Shown: positions 16,656 through 26,165 of the stretch, piece after piece | Numbering within the stretch: position 1 is the stretch's first letter | Layout: each line of letters begins with the position of its first letter | DNA from: a bacterium | GTDB taxonomy: Bacteria > Desulfobacterota > Deferrisomatia > Deferrisomatales > BM512 | Length of the DNA: 47,881 nucleotides | Direction: 5' to 3' | Assembly: GCA_004322275.1 (NCBI GenBank) | Contig: SCTA01000025.1 | Coordinates: 1-47,881 of the forward strand | The notes under the pieces: model-generated | Seen by the model: the letters and a program-made list of their open reading frames with translations, nothing else | What the model was told of the DNA's origin: nothing | Databases searched by the model: none | Translations under genes and position numbers: made by a program

Positions 16656-17060
16656 ATGGCCGGCTCGAAAAAATCAATCTATCTGGCCCCGGATACCCTT
16701 AGAATCCTCGGCAAAAGCGACAGCCTTAGCGGTCGGGTAAACAGCATTGTCACTCGTTACGCCGCCATCACCGCAGACGAGCGCCCGAAGTTATCTACCA
16801 GCGAGTGGATGCTCCTTTGCGATGTGCTTAACGAGTCGATACTCGATACTGACAACAGAGGCAACGATCCTGCCCGCTTTATCTGGGCCTTTGTCGCCGA
16901 CTCCAAGCCGAACGGAACGGGCGAGAAACGGGGAGTTGACACCAAGGCTCTTTCCGCCCGGATCCGCGAGATGAGTTATGCTCAGCAGGTGTCCATAATT
17001 GAGGTGGTAACGCGTTTTTTGGCGCAAGGCGGGACGGATGATTTTGATTTCGCTGAATAA
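16656..17060 (+). CDS. Unknown 134-aa protein inserted between carA and carB (possible ribbon-helix-helix N-terminus)
   Basis: I do not recognise the family. ATG at 16656 follows GAAGGAGATTTTA, a good ribosome-binding site. The first 40 residues (KKSIYLAPDTLRILGK, then SLSGRVNSIVTRY) look like a short strand followed by two helices, the pattern of ribbon-helix-helix DNA-binding proteins such as antitoxins. The rest is mostly helical and ends acidic (DDFDFAE). No membrane span or signal peptide. carA and carB are normally adjacent, and here R2-like sequence lies on both sides of this gene. I infer a recent insertion, or a cassette carried by the repeat. Confidence 0.7.
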   Translation: MAGSKKSIYLAPDTLRILGKSDSLSGRVNSIVTRYAAITADERPKLSTSEWMLLCDVLNESILDTDNRGNDPARFIWAFVADSKPNGTGEKRGVDTKALSARIREMSYAQQVSIIEVVTRFLAQGGTDDFDFAE

Positions 17061-17069
17061 AATAATCCA

Positions 17070-17168
17070 GTCCTAAACGGGCCGGAAGGCGTAGCCATGC
17101 AGATACTTTGCCTGCGTCTGATCCGGCTTCCGAGGTCAAGAAGAAGTAAACTGGTTCACAGCAGTTTT
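17070..17168 (+). repeat. R2-like segment between the inserted gene and carB
   Basis: The segment ends AGAAGTAAACTGGTTCACAGCAGTTTTT, which aligns with the right end of R2 at 37640-37670 (GAAGTAAACGGGGCTCGCAGCACGTTTT). CCGGAAG and CTTCCG form a small inner inverted repeat. With 16522-16640 it brackets the 134-aa gene. Confidence 0.4.
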
Positions 17169-17194
17169 TCAAAACCTCTTAGCGGAAAGATAAG

Positions 17195-20100
17195 ATGCCT
17201 AGAAGAACAGACATCAAGAAGATACTGATTATCGGCGCGGGGCCCATCGTCATCGGTCAGGCGTGCGAGTTCGACTACTCGGGCTCTCAGGCCTGCAAGG
17301 CGCTTCGGGAGGACGGCTTCACCGTCATACTCCTCAATTCCAACCCGGCCACCATAATGACCGACCCGACGATGGCCCACCGCACCTACGTCGAGCCGAT
17401 AACGGTGGACGTTCTGGAAAAGATAATCCAGGCCGAAAAGCCCGACGCGATACTCCCGACCCTCGGCGGCCAGACGGCGCTGAACACGGCGGTGGACGCG
17501 GCGAAGATGGGGATACTCGACAAGTACAACGTCGAGCTCATCGGCGCGAAGCTCCCTGCGATCCAGAAGGCGGAGGACAGGGCCAAGTTCAAGGAGGCGA
17601 TGGAGCGGATAGGTATCGACCTTCCCAAATCCGGCTACGCGCACAACCTCTCCGAGGCGCAGAGGATAGTCGAGCACATCGGCTTTCCCGCAATCATCCG
17701 CCCCTCCTACACGCTGGGCGGCATGGGCGGCGGCATAGCCTACAACAAGGAGGAATTCGACAGGCTCGTCTCCTGGGGGCTCGACATGTCGCCGGTGAGG
17801 GAGATACTCATCGAGGAGTCGATAATCGGGTGGAAGGAGTTCGAGCTCGAAGTGATGCGCGACATGAAGGACAACGTCGTCATCATCTGCTCCATTGAGA
17901 ATTTCGACGCGATGGGCGTCCATACCGGCGATTCCATCACCGTCGCCCCGGCGCAGACCCTCACGGACAAGGAATACCAGATAATGCGCGACGCCTCCCT
18001 CGCCATCATCCGCGAGATAGGCGTAGACACCGGCGGCTCCAACATACAGTTCGGCGTTTGCCCCGATACCGGCAGGCTCGTCGTAATTGAGATGAACCCC
18101 CGCGTCAGCCGCTCCTCGGCGCTGGCCTCCAAGGCCACCGGCTTTCCGATAGCGAAGATCGCGGCCCTCCTCGCCGTGGGCTACACCCTCGACGAGATAA
18201 TGAACGACATCACCGGCGAGACCCCCGCCTGCTTCGAGCCCACCATCGACTACGTGGTGACGAAGATTCCGCGCTTTGATTTCGAGAAGTTTCAGGGCGC
18301 GGATTCCACCCTCACCACCCAGATGAAATCGGTCGGCGAGGCGATGGGAATAGGCAGGACCTTCAAGGAATCCTTCCAGAAGGCTATCTCCAGCATGGAG
18401 AAGGGAATGCCCGGCCTCGTCTCCCGCATGGGCAAGTACGCCCATTTGCCGGAAGAAGACCGTTTTGACCTTCTCCGCGAGAAGATACGGGTGCCCAACT
18501 GGGAGCGGATCTGGTTCATCGGCGACGCCCTCCGGCAGGGGTTCACCATTAAGGAGATTTACGACCTCTCCGGCATCGACCCGTGGTTTTTGGAGAACAT
18601 GGAGCAGCTCATCAATTTTGAGGGCGAGCTGAAGGGTTTTCGCGGCGCGAAGGAAAAGCTCACCCCCGCGCTGCTGCGAAAGGCGAAGGAGTGGGGCTTC
18701 TCCGACATCCGCATCGGTCAGCTTCTCGGCGTCTCCGAGAGCGAAATATCCGGGCTCCGGCGCGAGTTTTCCATAATTCCGGTCTTCAAGCGGGTGGATA
18801 CCTGCGGCGCGGAGTTCTTCGCCAAGACTCCCTACCTCTACTCCACCTACGAGAGCGAGTGCGAGGCCTCCCCCACGGACAAAAAGAAGGTCATCATCCT
18901 CGGCGGCGGCCCCAACCGCATAGGGCAGGGGATAGAGTTCGACTACTGCTGCGTCCACGGCGTACAGGCCCTGCGCGAGGACGGCTTCGAGACGATAATG
19001 GTCAACTGCAACCCCGAGACCGTTTCGACCGACTACGACACCTCCGACCGCCTCTACTTCGAGCCCCTCACCTTCGAGCACGTCATGAACATAGTAGACG
19101 TGGAAAAGCCGTGGGGCGTAATCGTCCAGTTCGGCGGGCAGACCCCGCTGAAGCTGACAAAGGCGCTGGAGGCCGCGGGAGTCCCCATCATCGGCACCTC
19201 GCCCGACGCCATCGACGTGGCGGAAGACCGCGAGCGCTTCCAGAAGCTGCTGAACGACCTCGGCCTTCGCCAGCCCAAAAACGGCATAGTGCGCAGCATC
19301 GAGGAGGCCATAGCCAGCGCGAAGGTTATCGGCTACCCCGTCGTAGTCCGCCCCTCCTACGTGCTCGGCGGCAGGGCGATGGAGATAGTTTACGAGGAGA
19401 AGAGTCTTCGCACCTACATGGCCGAGGCGGTGGACGTATCCCCCGAGCATCCCGTCCTCATCGACAAGTTCCTGCGCGACGCGATAGAGGTTGACGTTGA
19501 CGCGGTGTGCGACGGCAAGACCGTGGTCATAGGCGGCGTGATGGAGCACATAGAGGAGGCCGGAATACATTCCGGCGATTCCGCCTGCTCGCTGCCGCCT
19601 TACAGCCTCTCAAAGGAGCTGGTGGACGAGATACGGGAGCAGACGGCAAAGATGGCCCTCGGCCTCGGCGTCGTCGGCCTCATGAACGTACAGTTCGCCA
19701 TACAGGGCGACGTGATCTACGTCCTCGAAGTCAACCCGCGCGCCAGCCGCACCGTCCCCTTCGTCTCAAAGGCCACCGGCGCGCAGCTCGCCAAGATCGC
19801 CGCCCGCGTCATGAGCGGCAAGACCCTGGCGCAGGCGGGCTTCACAAAAGAGATAATTCCTCCCTACGTCTCGGTGAAGGAGGCTGTCTTCCCCTTCATC
19901 AAGTTCCCCGGCGTAGACCCCATCCTCTCCCCCGAGATGCGCTCCACCGGCGAGGTGATGGGCATAGACAACGATTTCGGCATGGCCTACCTCAAGAGCC
20001 AGATAGCGGCGGGCAACCGCCTTCCCCTCTCCGGCGCTGTCTTCATCTCCGTCAAGGACGAAGACAAGAATGACGCCGTGCAGCTCGCCAGGCGTCTCGT

Positions 20101-20437
20101 CGAGGACGGCCTCAAAATAATGGCAACGAAGGGCACGGCCGCCAGCATGCGCGCGGCGGGTATAGAGGTGCGCGAGATAAAGAAGATCGCCGAAGGGCGC
20201 CCCCACGTCGTGGACGCGATAGTCAACGGCGAGGCCTCGCTCATAATCAACACCATCCTCGGCACCAAGGCGCGGGACGACTCCTACAAGATCCGCAGGG
20301 CCATTCTGGAGTACCAGATACCCTACTTCACCACCATGGCCGGCGCGCGCGCAGCCGTGAGCGCCATCCGCTCGACGCGCAAGACCGAGATGACAGTCAC
20401 GCCCCTTCAGGACTACTACAAGCGCCTGGAGAAGTAG
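17195..20437 (+). CDS. carB: Carbamoyl-phosphate synthase large subunit
   Basis: A 1080-aa CarB of full length with two ATP-grasp halves. The first opens with [23 protein letters not shown] (written across residues 6-28) and has [10 protein letters not shown] near residue 176. The second opens [21 protein letters not shown] near residue 565 with [14 protein letters not shown] near 790. A C-terminal MGS-like allosteric domain ([16 protein letters not shown]) follows. It makes carbamoyl phosphate from bicarbonate, ammonia and two ATP for both arginine and pyrimidine synthesis. Confidence 0.97.
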   Translation: MPRRTDIKKILIIGAGPIVIGQACEFDYSGSQACKALREDGFTVILLNSNPATIMTDPTMAHRTYVEPITVDVLEKIIQAEKPDAILPTLGGQTALNTAVDAAKMGILDKYNVELIGAKLPAIQKAEDRAKFKEAMERIGIDLPKSGYAHNLSEAQRIVEHIGFPAIIRPSYTLGGMGGGIAYNKEEFDRLVSWGLDMSPVREILIEESIIGWKEFELEVMRDMKDNVVIICSIENFDAMGVHTGDSITVAPAQTLTDKEYQIMRDASLAIIREIGVDTGGSNIQFGVCPDTGRLVVIEMNPRVSRSSALASKATGFPIAKIAALLAVGYTLDEIMNDITGETPACFEPTIDYVVTKIPRFDFEKFQGADSTLTTQMKSVGEAMGIGRTFKESFQKAISSMEKGMPGLVSRMGKYAHLPEEDRFDLLREKIRVPNWERIWFIGDALRQGFTIKEIYDLSGIDPWFLENMEQLINFEGELKGFRGAKEKLTPALLRKAKEWGFSDIRIGQLLGVSESEISGLRREFSIIPVFKRVDTCGAEFFAKTPYLYSTYESECEASPTDKKKVIILGGGPNRIGQGIEFDYCCVHGVQALREDGFETIMVNCNPETVSTDYDTSDRLYFEPLTFEHVMNIVDVEKPWGVIVQFGGQTPLKLTKALEAAGVPIIGTSPDAIDVAEDRERFQKLLNDLGLRQPKNGIVRSIEEAIASAKVIGYPVVVRPSYVLGGRAMEIVYEEKSLRTYMAEAVDVSPEHPVLIDKFLRDAIEVDVDAVCDGKTVVIGGVMEHIEEAGIHSGDSACSLPPYSLSKELVDEIREQTAKMALGLGVVGLMNVQFAIQGDVIYVLEVNPRASRTVPFVSKATGAQLAKIAARVMSGKTLAQAGFTKEIIPPYVSVKEAVFPFIKFPGVDPILSPEMRSTGEVMGIDNDFGMAYLKSQIAAGNRLPLSGAVFISVKDEDKNDAVQLARRLVEDGLKIMATKGTAASMRAAGIEVREIKKIAEGRPHVVDAIVNGEASLIINTILGTKARDDSYKIRRAILEYQIPYFTTMAGARAAVSAIRSTRKTEMTVTPLQDYYKRLEK

Positions 20438-20440
20438 GCG

Positions 20441-21238
20441 TTGAGCGCACAGGGGTTTCTCACCACCTGCCGGGTGACGCGCACCGAAAACCTTGGCGGC
20501 GGCTACCACCGCCTTGCGGTTCGCCCCGATTTTAAGTGCGATCCCGCGCCGGGGCAGTTCGCCATGCTGAGGGTGAGGGGAGGGATGGGAGGGGTGAATC
20601 CGGTTGACCCTCTCCTTCGCCGCCCGCTCTCCATTCACCGCCACGGCGGCGGCGAGCTTGAATTTCTCTTCCGGGAAAAGGGTCTCGGGACGAAGATACT
20701 CGCCGGACAAAAGGCGGGAGACACGCTAGACATCCTCGCCCCCCTCGGCAAGGGCTTCAAGGTCGAACGGGAATATCCCCTCCTCATCGGCGGAGGCATC
20801 GGCGTCGCCCCCCTTCTCTACCTGGCGGAAGACTGCCTCGCGAGGGGGTTTCGGCCCAAGCTTCTCCTCGGAGGCAGAACAGACCGCGACATCCTCTGCC
20901 ACGGCGAATTCTCCTGCATCAACGTCCCCGCCCTCTACTCCACCGAAGACGGGAGCCTCGGAGAAACCGGCCTCGTCACCGAACTTCTGCTTAGGGAGAT
21001 CGAGGCCAGGGACAAGACGAAAATGAGCGTCCACGCCTGCGGCCCCGTCCCCATGCTCGCCGCCCTCGCCCGCATCTGCGAAGCGGAATCCGTACCCTGC
21101 GAAGTCTCCCTCGAATCCCACATGGCATGTGGAGTCGGGGCTTGCCTCGGATGCGTGGTAAAGGGAAGGAATGGTGCGAATCTTCGCGTTTGCAAGGAAG
21201 GACCTGTTTTCGACTCCCGCGAGATTCTCTGGGGGTAG
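20441..21238 (+). CDS. pyrK: Dihydroorotate dehydrogenase B electron-transfer subunit
   Basis: A 265-aa FAD/2Fe-2S protein. The ferredoxin-reductase fold includes RRPLSIH (FAD, near residue 61), GGGIGVAPLLYLAE (NAD-binding, near 125) and ACGPVPML. The C-terminal 2Fe-2S site is CGVGACLGC near residue 229 plus a fourth Cys in RVCKEGP. PyrK passes electrons from PyrD to NAD. The start is TTG, three bases after the carB stop. The usual partner pyrD is not next to it; the operon is followed by repeat DNA. Confidence 0.92.
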   Translation: MSAQGFLTTCRVTRTENLGGGYHRLAVRPDFKCDPAPGQFAMLRVRGGMGGVNPVDPLLRRPLSIHRHGGGELEFLFREKGLGTKILAGQKAGDTLDILAPLGKGFKVEREYPLLIGGGIGVAPLLYLAEDCLARGFRPKLLLGGRTDRDILCHGEFSCINVPALYSTEDGSLGETGLVTELLLREIEARDKTKMSVHACGPVPMLAALARICEAESVPCEVSLESHMACGVGACLGCVVKGRNGANLRVCKEGPVFDSREILWG

Positions 21239-21280
21239 GCGCTTTCTGACGGCTTTCGGCTTTTGGCGTTTTGCCAGCAA

Positions 21281-21317
21281 ATGTAGGTTGTGGTTGAGCG
21301 AAGCGAAACCCAACAAA
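21281..21317 (+). repeat. REP-like palindrome (TGTAGG family)
   Basis: TGTAGGTTGTGGTTGAGCGAAGCGAAACCCAACA forms a GGTT/AACC-based hairpin around GAGCGAAGCGA. It is one of several TGTAGG-headed short palindromes in intergenic DNA of this window (also near 22504, 35631 and 35947). Confidence 0.5.
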
Positions 21318-21323
21318 ACATTA

Positions 21324-21623
21324 GTGTAATTCTATACTTGCGGGGCTCTGCCCCGCTCCCCCTGGCACTTCTTTTAGAAAGAAGTGCCCAAGAAATCGGC
21401 CCGGACCCGTCGCTCGCGCTATAAAAAGCGCGACCACTTCGTTCCGGCTGGGCCGTACGGGGCACTCGCTCCGCTGTCGCTTCGCTAAGACCCCGCGCCG
21501 GCCCGACGCCTCCACTCGTTGCGCCGCGTACGGGCCCCGAAGGGGAACGAAAAGAAAGCTCGCCGATAAGAGGAGTAAATTTTTCTCTTATCGGCTCGAA
21601 GGTAGTTTGTTTACAGCTAGCCA
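21324..21623 (+). repeat. R1 structured repeat, copy A
   Basis: Order of parts: GTAATTCTATACTT; hairpin GCGGGGC/GCCCCGC (21340-21356); an 11-bp hairpin GGCACTTCTTT/AAAGAAGTGCC (21364-21388); a GC-rich core with GGCTGGGCCGTACGGGGCAC and AAGACCCCGCGCCGGCCCGA; GAACGAAAAGAAAGCTC; an 11-bp hairpin GCCGATAAGAG/CTCTTATCGGC (21562-21595); then CTCGAAGGTAGTTTGTTTACA. Core type 1, shared with copy B. It lies 85 bases downstream of pyrK in the same orientation. Confidence 0.8.
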
Positions 21624-21655
21624 AAGTGTAGATAATATTGCCTTAGGAGGCTGAC

Positions 21656-21940
21656 ATGACCCAAAATCCCCCTCATCCCGGCGAGGTGATCCGGGAACTG
21701 TGCCTTAACCCCCTCGGCATCACCGTAACCGAGGCCGCTAAATCCCTTGGCGTTTCCCGCAAGGCCCTTTCCGAACTTCTCAACGGACACGCGGGCATAA
21801 GCCCCGAAATGGCCGTGCGCCTCTCCATCGCCTTCGACACTACCGCCGAAAGCTGGCTCACCCAGCAGATGCAGTACGATTTGTGGCAGGCGGAGAAAAA
21901 GAGGGGAGAGTTGAAGGTCAAGAGGTTGTTGGCGGCATAG
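21656..21940 (+). CDS. HigA/VapI-family antitoxin-like XRE regulator (orphan)
   Basis: A 94-aa protein with the HigA signature HPGEVIRE at residues 7-14, then a helix-turn-helix ([21 protein letters not shown], about 21-41), [14 protein letters not shown] and [11 protein letters not shown]. HigA antitoxins bind their own promoter and neutralise the HigB RelE-like mRNase. No HigB reading frame is present: the upstream 400 bases are repeat DNA and the downstream gene is unrelated. It is therefore an orphan, perhaps a remnant or a stand-alone regulator. The ATG follows TTAGGAGGCTGAC. Confidence 0.88.
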   Translation: MTQNPPHPGEVIRELCLNPLGITVTEAAKSLGVSRKALSELLNGHAGISPEMAVRLSIAFDTTAESWLTQQMQYDLWQAEKKRGELKVKRLLAA

Positions 21941-21989
21941 AGGCGGCTATAAATATTTTAATCGCGAAAACAAAGAAAAGAGGCGCTTT

Positions 21990-22493
21990 ATGACAGGAAA
22001 TTCTTGGCTAAGCGACATAGCAACCATTTTGAGCATATTGACCCCTCTTTTAGTCATTGGATTTGGAGTTTACTTTCATAGGCGTTTGGAGGGCATCAGG
22101 GCTGAGGCTTCGAGGCAATCTGATTTCCGCACGAAATGGGCGGAGCAGTTCTTTAACTGCTGCCAGGATTTTCTTCGTGCAAATGAACGCAATTTGGCTC
22201 TTATATGCCGTTTCCCCGGTCTTCCAGACAAGAACGGTAGTTCGGCAATTGAATTGACAAAAGAGGTGGAGCAATTGCATATACAGATAACCGAACTCTC
22301 AGTGCGAATACGAAGGTGTTTGGTTTTTGCTCCGAAGACAGGACAGGTAGCGGTAGTTGCCGCAAAAGAGTGTCTAGACCTCGTCAGCAATTCACTAAAG
22401 GCAAAACATGTTAATGTTGACGAAATTATCGAGAGCATGAACCGGTTCAATAAATTGTCCCGTGATTCGCACGCTGAAATGCTTGGCATTTGA
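21990..22493 (+). CDS. Small membrane-anchored protein of unknown function
   Basis: 167 aa, family not recognised. One N-terminal hydrophobic span (about residues 9-28, IATILSILTPLLVIGFGVYF), then a basic, mostly helical cytoplasmic or periplasmic part with possible coiled coil (LTKEVEQLHIQITELSVRIRR is near residues 89-109). Codon use and base composition are clearly more AT-rich than in neighbouring operons, which suggests transfer. It follows the HigA-like gene by 49 bases with GAAAAGAGGCG before the ATG, so the two may be cotranscribed. Confidence 0.75.
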   Translation: MTGNSWLSDIATILSILTPLLVIGFGVYFHRRLEGIRAEASRQSDFRTKWAEQFFNCCQDFLRANERNLALICRFPGLPDKNGSSAIELTKEVEQLHIQITELSVRIRRCLVFAPKTGQVAVVAAKECLDLVSNSLKAKHVNVDEIIESMNRFNKLSRDSHAEMLGI

Positions 22494-22503
22494 TCTTCAG
22501 CCA

Positions 22504-22528
22504 TGTAGGGTGGGCTCGGCCCACCTAA
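22504..22528 (+). repeat. REP-like palindrome (TGTAGG family)
   Basis: TGTAGGGTGGGCTCGGCCCACC: GGTGGGC pairs with GCCCACC around a two- to three-base loop. It sits 10 bases after the stop of the preceding gene, where it may act as a 3'-end hairpin. Confidence 0.5.
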
Positions 22529-22541
22529 TAAAAAAACCTAA

Positions 22542-22822
22542 TGTAATTCTATAATTGCGGGGCTAATCCCGCCCCGCGCCCCGGACCCCATTTCCTTTGA
22601 CCGCCCAAAGGAAATGGGGGAAAGGAAAGGCGCGCCCCCTTTGCGCCAAAGCGCTCGTTCGTCGCTCGGCGAGCGCGCAAATCGCCACGGGCTCATGGCG
22701 CGCTCGGAACACCCTCGCTCTCTCACTCGCTGGCGCCGGAGGGCGTGGGGAACGAAAAGAAGGCTCGCACACGAGCAGAGATTTTTTTGCTCTTGTGCTC
22801 GAAGGTGTTTTTACAGCTACAA
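22542..22822 (+). repeat. R1 structured repeat, copy C
   Basis: Starts GTAATTCTATAATT; hairpin GCGGGGC/GCCCCGC (22557-22577); a 14-bp hairpin CCCCATTTCCTTTG/CAAAGGAAATGGGG (22586-22619); core type 2 (GCGCCAAAGCGCTCGTTCGTCGCTCGGCGAGC and so on, in pieces); GGGGAACGAAAAGAAGGCTC; hairpin GCACACGAGCA/TGCTCTTGTGC with one mismatch (22767-22798); then CTCGAAGGTGTTTTTACAGCTA. The core is nearly identical to copy D. It lies downstream of the 167-aa gene in the same orientation. Confidence 0.8.
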
Positions 22823-22847
22823 ATACAACAGAGTGATAGGCACCGGA

Positions 22848-25800
22848 CTACCTCTCCTGCACCTTCACCTCGGCCGACATCTCGCTCTCTCCCCGTTTCC
22901 AGGTCAGCTTTACGGTATCTCCGGGCTTTTGCTTCCTGAGTAGCTCGGAGTAGCCCTTCAGGTCGGCGGCCTTCTCGCCGCCTACGGCGGTTATCACGTC
23001 TCCGGCCTCAATCCCCGCGCCCTGCGCGGGCGAACCCTCGGCGACAGAGGAGACCTTTACCCCTTCGCCCTCCCAGGAAAAATCGGGGATGATGCCTATG
23101 CTGACCTTTCTGCTCCCCCCCGGCTGTCCGGGGTGGGACGGGGCGGCTGAAGGCCGGGACGCTCCGGCCAGAGTGGAAGTCAGCGGTGTCTCCCTCGCCG
23201 AAAGGTATTCCACAGCCTCTTTCGCGACGGCGGCGACGGCGGCGAGGCCCTCCGGGTCGATCTTTTCAGGGGTATCCGCCGGGGAATGGTAATCCGGGTG
23301 GGCTCCGGTGAAGAGCTGAACTGCGGGAATCCCCTTTTCGATGAAGGAGGCCTGATCGCTTGAGCCGAAATCTTTCGAGACGGATTCGACCTTCGCCCCC
23401 GTCACGAAAGCGGCTCCGTTGAAGATATGCACCCATTCCCTGGCCGACCCGGCCCCGAGGGCGAGGAGTTTGCCGTCTCCAAGACGCCCCACGGTGTCGA
23501 GATTGACCATTCCGATAGTCTTTTCCGGCGGGAAAGAGTTCGGAGCCGAGAGATAGTGGAGAGAGCCCGCCCTTCCGGCCTCCTCGCCTGAGAAAAGGAC
23601 GAAGACAAGCGCCCTTTCGGGCGAGCTTTTCGCGAAATAGCGTGCCAGTTCGAGAAGGACGGCGACCCCGGAAGCGTTGTCGTCGGCCCCCGGATGGAGC
23701 TTTCCCTCGTTGCCTTTCTTCGCCTCCGGCCAGCCGAATCCCAGATGGTCGTAATGGGCTCCCACCACCACGCTTTGCCCGGCGTAGGCGGGATTCGAGC
23801 CGGGAACCATCGCCGCGACGTTTTGGAGCGTCACCGTAGCGCCCTCCGGTCCCTTCATTCTGAATTCCTGAAAGTATCCCTCCGGGAAGGCCGGAGCCAA
23901 CCCCTCCTTTTTCAGTTCCTCCGCGAGGAGCCCCGCGGCGAGCGAAACCCCCTTCGTCCCCGCGCCCCGCCCCTCCATCTCGTCCGAGGAGAGCTTTTCG
24001 ATTGTCTTTTGCATCCTTTCGCCGGAGAAAACCGGGGGAAGGTCCGCGAGAGGCCTGGTTTTCGGCAGCTTTCCGCGCTCGGACAGGGGGGTGAGGTAAA
24101 AGGTCAGCGGCGAGCCCACGGCGGGCCAGCGTCCCTTGACGATGTTGGCGGGCTCTTGCCCCTCGAAGCCGAGGTAGCTGTACTTGTTGTAGTGGGGGAG
24201 CTTGCGGGTGAGGCCGTCGAGCGGCTCCGGCCCGTCGGCGGCGAGAAAGGCGACAGGGGCCTTGGGATTGTCCGGATTTCGCCCGGTTACGACTACGGAA
24301 TGTCCCGCCCGCTCTACGGTGGAGCGCTCAAGGTCTGTTGCGCTATCCGAAAATACCGCCGGGTAGGTTGAAATCGCCTTTCTGAATTCCCCGAAGAAGT
24401 TGTTCTCCCACCCGAGGACCCAGACCGCCCTGTCGCCGGGTAGTTTTTCGATTTCCGAGTCCAGCGTCACTTTAATCTCCGACTCCCCCGAGGACGCCCA
24501 GTTTTCGGCGAGTTTTCGATAGGCCGAAAGCAGCTTTTCCTCCGCCTTCGAGGGAAGGACCATCAGCACCTTCGGGTAGCCGAAGACCCCCGAAAGCGCG
24601 GGCGGGGTCTCGCTTGCGTCGAGAAGGCGGAAGAGGTCGAACTCCGGGTCAACGTCTACCCGGAGGGGGGGATTGGGAAGCTCGAACTCGAAGGAGAGCT
24701 TGTCCCCCTCCAGACGAAGCTGTTTCAGCTCGGTCGAGCCGTCTTCGAGAGTTATCTGCACGGGCACGGTGACTATGTAATTCTTGCCGCCCTGCACTTG
24801 CTCGATCGTTCCCCGGAGCTTTCCGCCGGAATAAGAGGTTCCCGACAGTTTCATGGAGAGAGCGCCGGTTTCCTTCACCCACTGGTCGAAAAACCACCCC
24901 AGCTCCTTTTGCGAGACCTTTTCAAAGGCCGCGCGAAGGTCTTCCCAGGAGGCGCTTTGCCACTTGTTTTCCTCGTAAAAGGTTCCAAGCCCCTTGCGAA
25001 AAGCGTCGTCCCCCAGCTCCCGCCGGAGCATGTGAAAGACCATCAGCGCCTTACCGTAGCCGAGCGCTTCGGAGGCCGAGCCGTGGCGGGAGACGAAGGA
25101 GGTGAGGGGTGCGTCGGCCTCACCGGCGACGTAATCGGCGTATTTTTGCAGGGTCGATTCCCTGTACTCGTGGCCCTGCCCTGCCTGTTCCCTAAGGAGG
25201 TGGTCGGCGAGGTAGGCCGTCAGCCCCTCCGACCAGTTGCCGGTGGCGTAATCCGCGTAGACGCTGTTTCCCCACCAGTTGTGCAGTATCTCGTGGGGAT
25301 AGGAGGTGCGAAGTATGAAGGGGAAGCGGATTATCTTCGGGCCGAGGAGGGTGAAGGAGGGCATGCCGAAGCCGGTCTCCCAGAAATTCTCCACCAGCGC
25401 GAATTTCGAGAAGGGGTAGGAGCCTATCAGGGCTTCGTACATCGTCACGTACTGGATGGTCGCGTCGAGGTATTTCTGGGCGAGCGCGTCGTCCGGTTCG
25501 CGCAGGTACGCTTCCGCGAGAACTCCCTTTCCCTTTTGGACGTACCTTTTGAAGGGGGCGCTGATGAGCCAGATGTCGTTCTGGGCGCTCCTCGAGTCCC
25601 AGACGACCTCGCCCTTCCCCCCCTCGCCCTTCCCCCCCTCGCGCCGCTCCCCCTGACTCACTGCGTCCCACCCCTTTGGGAGGGTGACGGTCATGGTGAA
25701 GGTGGAAAGCGATTCCTCGCCGGTCACGGGGTACCAGAAAGACGAGGAGGAGAGAACGACCCCCTCACTGCTGATGATTCCCGGCGTCGAATTGAACCCC

Positions 25801-26165
25801 CGGGCGTATTCCTTCCCCACGGGTTCCAGCTCGTGAAAGATCACCCCCGAATACTCGATGGTGAAAGAGTTTTTACCCTTCTCCGGCACGGCGCGGTAAG
25901 CCTTTGCCCACTGCGGCCCTCCACTTTCGGGGAGTTGTTCCAGAGCGGCTCCGTAGGCTTTCGGGTCGAGCCCTTCGTGTAGCCGGAAGACGAATTCGAC
26001 GCTCCCTTCGGGAAGGGTGACTGTGTCTTTTACGCCGAGCGAGCGCGTTTCGGGCGAAAGCGAGACCGCAAGCTCGTGGTTCACCGCTTCTGAAATTTTC
26101 TGACCGGCGAGCGAGGCCGGTGCCGCTGCGAGAAAAGCGATTAAAAGCGCCATGCAAAGCCTCAT
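22848..26165 (-). CDS. Secreted M1-like/M28 fusion aminopeptidase with C-terminal PDZ domain
   Basis: An 1105-aa exported protein. A signal peptide (MRLCMALLIAFLAAAPASLA) comes first. An M1-type gluzincin domain has HEILH near residue 291 and a downstream WSEGLTAY glutamate. Next is an M28 zinc aminopeptidase domain (GAHYDHLG, GADDNASG near 825, GEEAG, NLDTVGR, HPDYHSPADT). A PDZ domain fills the last ~90 residues (IEAGDVITAVGG). Both metal sites look intact, so it may carry two peptidase activities in the periplasm or outside. The start overlaps the TPR gene stop (ATGA), implying cotranslation. Confidence 0.9.
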   Translation of the reverse strand: MRLCMALLIAFLAAAPASLAGQKISEAVNHELAVSLSPETRSLGVKDTVTLPEGSVEFVFRLHEGLDPKAYGAALEQLPESGGPQWAKAYRAVPEKGKNSFTIEYSGVIFHELEPVGKEYARGFNSTPGIISSEGVVLSSSSFWYPVTGEESLSTFTMTVTLPKGWDAVSQGERREGGKGEGGKGEVVWDSRSAQNDIWLISAPFKRYVQKGKGVLAEAYLREPDDALAQKYLDATIQYVTMYEALIGSYPFSKFALVENFWETGFGMPSFTLLGPKIIRFPFILRTSYPHEILHNWWGNSVYADYATGNWSEGLTAYLADHLLREQAGQGHEYRESTLQKYADYVAGEADAPLTSFVSRHGSASEALGYGKALMVFHMLRRELGDDAFRKGLGTFYEENKWQSASWEDLRAAFEKVSQKELGWFFDQWVKETGALSMKLSGTSYSGGKLRGTIEQVQGGKNYIVTVPVQITLEDGSTELKQLRLEGDKLSFEFELPNPPLRVDVDPEFDLFRLLDASETPPALSGVFGYPKVLMVLPSKAEEKLLSAYRKLAENWASSGESEIKVTLDSEIEKLPGDRAVWVLGWENNFFGEFRKAISTYPAVFSDSATDLERSTVERAGHSVVVTGRNPDNPKAPVAFLAADGPEPLDGLTRKLPHYNKYSYLGFEGQEPANIVKGRWPAVGSPLTFYLTPLSERGKLPKTRPLADLPPVFSGERMQKTIEKLSSDEMEGRGAGTKGVSLAAGLLAEELKKEGLAPAFPEGYFQEFRMKGPEGATVTLQNVAAMVPGSNPAYAGQSVVVGAHYDHLGFGWPEAKKGNEGKLHPGADDNASGVAVLLELARYFAKSSPERALVFVLFSGEEAGRAGSLHYLSAPNSFPPEKTIGMVNLDTVGRLGDGKLLALGAGSAREWVHIFNGAAFVTGAKVESVSKDFGSSDQASFIEKGIPAVQLFTGAHPDYHSPADTPEKIDPEGLAAVAAVAKEAVEYLSARETPLTSTLAGASRPSAAPSHPGQPGGSRKVSIGIIPDFSWEGEGVKVSSVAEGSPAQGAGIEAGDVITAVGGEKAADLKGYSELLRKQKPGDTVKLTWKRGESEMSAEVKVQER

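Noticed and set aside
17056-17071. A 16-base identity (AATAAAATAATCCAGT) with 34244-34259
   Set aside because: Short and AT-rich, and the flanking sequences do not match. It is most likely chance.
22563-22943. Small ORFs inside the R1 repeats at 22.6-22.9, 35.6-35.9 and 36.0-36.3 kb
   Set aside because: Their translations are simply the repeat sequence (Arg/Ala/Ser-rich), differ between copies in frame, and have no ribosome-binding site.
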